A stretch of DNA of 64,000 nucleotides from Flavobacteriaceae bacterium S0862 (GTDB taxonomy: Bacteria > Bacteroidota > Bacteroidia > Flavobacteriales > Flavobacteriaceae), in assembly GCA_023015825.1 (NCBI GenBank), contig JALKAW010000004.1, positions 62,001-126,000 on the forward strand. The letters run 5' to 3'. Under the pieces are notes generated by a model. That model was not told the DNA's origin. It ran no database searches and saw only the letters and a list, made by a program, of their open reading frames with translations. Of the stretch, positions 62,904-64,000 are shown piece by piece. The number at the start of each line of letters is the position of its first letter. Positions within the stretch are counted from its first letter, which is position 1. The translations under genes and the position numbers were made by a program.

Positions 62904-63289
62904 TGAGATTTCATACTCGAAAATGGGTTAAACCAGAAGATTTGAATCCTAATGGAACTTTGTTCGGTGGACGTTTGTTGGAGTGGATAGACGAAGAAGC
63001 TGCGTTATACACCATTATTCAATTAGAAAACAAGCGTATTGTTACAAAATATGTGTCTGAAATTAATTTTATGAGTTCTGCTAAACAAGGAGATATTATC
63101 GAGTTAGGTATGCAAGTGACTAAGTTTGGAAAATCGTCTATAACTCTTAAATGTGAAGCCAGAAATAAGATGACTCGTGAAACTATTTTAACCGTTGATA
63201 ATATTATCATGGTTAATCTAGGGGGAGATGGAAAACCAAAACCTCATGGTAAGACAGAAGTAGAGTTTGTAAAGGATAGATTAAAATAA
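62900..63289 (+). CDS. Hot-dog fold acyl-CoA thioesterase (YciA/BFIT type)
   Basis: 129 residues of the acyl-CoA thioesterase hot-dog family. The NPNGTLFGGRLLEWIDEEAAL stretch contains the catalytic Asp and the substrate-binding Asn/Gly region, followed by EINFMSSAKQGDIIELGMQVTKFGKSSI. It hydrolyses acyl-CoAs in the cytoplasm; chain length is unknown. The ATG overlaps the ftcD stop (ATGATGA), so it is translationally coupled. Confidence 0.9.
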   Translation: MMRFHTRKWVKPEDLNPNGTLFGGRLLEWIDEEAALYTIIQLENKRIVTKYVSEINFMSSAKQGDIIELGMQVTKFGKSSITLKCEARNKMTRETILTVDNIIMVNLGGDGKPKPHGKTEVEFVKDRLK

Positions 63290-63296
63290 GAAAGTA

Positions 63297-64000
63297 CTAT
63301 TGAGATGCATTAATTACCGTATCCAACTCATAAATTTCCAAATCAAAATAAGGTACAGCAGCTATTACGTGATCAAAAACATCAGCCATGATATATTCAT
63401 AATTTTGCCAACGTTTATCACTACTAAAAGCATAAATCTCAATAGGAATACCTTGTGAAGTTGGAGCTAATTGACGTACCATGATGGTCATATCTTTGTT
63501 TATTGCAGAATGCGTCTCAATATACGTTTCAAGATACTTTCTAAAAACACCAAGATTTGTCAAATTTCTACCATTAAGTAATAACGATTTATCAGCATTA
63601 ATATTAGTGTTATACTTTTCGATATCCTTTTGCCGCGATGATAAATAATTAGAAATAATTTGAATCTCTTTCAGTTTATTAACCTCATTTACAGATAAAT
63701 AATTTACACTACTTAATTTAATACTTAATGATCTTTTAATACGTCTTCCTCCAGAATTCATCATACCTCTCCAGTTCTTGAAAGAATCGGAAATAAGAGC
63801 GTAGGTTGGAATAGTGGTAATAGTTTTATCAAAATTCTGGACTTTTACAGTTGATAAGTTAATTTCAACGACATCGCCATCTGCACCATATTTTTCAAAG
63901 GTAATCCAATCACCAATGCGTACCATATCATTAATGGATACTTGAATACTCGCAACAAAACCCAAAATAGTATCTCTAAACACTAGAATTATAATAGCAG
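63297..64000 (-). CDS. MscS-family mechanosensitive channel (N-terminal part beyond window)
   Basis: The visible part of about 234 residues begins at the pore-lining helix end (AIIILVFRDTILGFVASIQ), continues with the beta domain (NDMVRIGDWITFEKYGADGDVVEINLSTVKVQNFDKTITTIPTYALISDSFKNW) and an alpha/beta cytoplasmic region that is longer than in E. coli MscS, like the YbdG type. The frame is open to base 64000, so the start and first membrane helices are missing. The segment GMMNSGGRRIKRSLSIKL is typical of YbdG-like proteins. It converges with the thioesterase gene. Confidence 0.88.
   Translation of the reverse strand, partial: AIIILVFRDTILGFVASIQVSINDMVRIGDWITFEKYGADGDVVEINLSTVKVQNFDKTITTIPTYALISDSFKNWRGMMNSGGRRIKRSLSIKLSSVNYLSVNEVNKLKEIQIISNYLSSRQKDIEKYNTNINADKSLLLNGRNLTNLGVFRKYLETYIETHSAINKDMTIMVRQLAPTSQGIPIEIYAFSSDKRWQNYEYIMADVFDHVIAAVPYFDLEIYELDTVINASQ

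Noticed and set aside
1-64000. tRNA, rRNA, CRISPR, prophage or transposase
   Set aside because: I looked for cloverleaf signatures, spaced repeats and transposase motifs, and saw none.

Overview
The window is a dense, AT-rich bacterial chromosome segment from a marine-type member of the Flavobacteriaceae (Bacteroidota). The lineage call rests on several things seen here: promoters of the TAnnTTTG type, a type IX secretion (T9SS) cargo protein with a C-terminal sorting domain, the T9SS regulator PorX, the LpxC-FabZ fusion, the HisB and HisIE fusions, and the DUF6090, DUF1704 and prohibitin-like genes usual in this family. I cannot name a genus. I found no rRNA, tRNA, CRISPR array, transposase or prophage.

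Layout. 1-3555: a five-gene operon with a GshB-like ATP-grasp ligase (cut by the window edge), a sulfurtransferase, a small unknown protein, an N-formylglutamate amidohydrolase-fold protein and a DUF1704 (QEGLA) metallopeptidase. 3722-6303: a DCC-type thiol protein and MutS2 without an Smr domain. 6500-8250: two accessory genes (DUF6090, DUF5694), each enclosed by its own short inverted repeat, with a long hairpin between them; these look like gene cassettes. 8271-9841: TerC, a lipoprotein and an HTH regulator, divergent from an M14 carboxypeptidase across a promoter region with repeated TGTTTACAAT operator-like sites. 11340-15694: Lrp/AsnC regulator, DinB, AroB, proline dehydrogenase and a GNAT-like enzyme.

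15680-31464 is a leftward Wzx/Wzy-type polysaccharide locus: flippase, polymerase/ligase, AsnB, GT4 glycosyltransferase, PglC-like initiating transferase, a divergent PLP-fold protein, a FemAB/GNAT-like acyltransferase, a NodB-type deacetylase, a PglE-like aminotransferase, a PglF-like dehydratase, Wza and Wzc. A large T9SS-exported beta-propeller protein with six Ig-like repeats (31744-34536) diverges from it. 34594-39158 holds alanine dehydrogenase, small membrane proteins, TsaE and PorX.

39195-50059 is a housekeeping block: HD phosphohydrolase, lpxD, lpxC/fabZ, lpxA, efp, a second LpxD-like gene, sucD, fabG, a large VWA-like membrane protein and a prohibitin-like protein. 50112-57298 is the complete histidine operon hisGDCB-HAFIE, preceded by a leader peptide with five His codons and mutually exclusive hairpins, so a ribosome-mediated attenuator. 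57307-64000 holds DUF1853, a TruA-like enzyme, DUF2461, an unknown protein, DUF72, FtcD, an acyl-CoA thioesterase and a partial MscS channel.

The items I would check first are the his attenuator with its extra 13-bp competing pairing, the operator set between the HTH regulator and M14 peptidase, the two cassette-like units at 6.5-8.2 kb, and the ATP-grasp/DUF1704 operon at the left edge.
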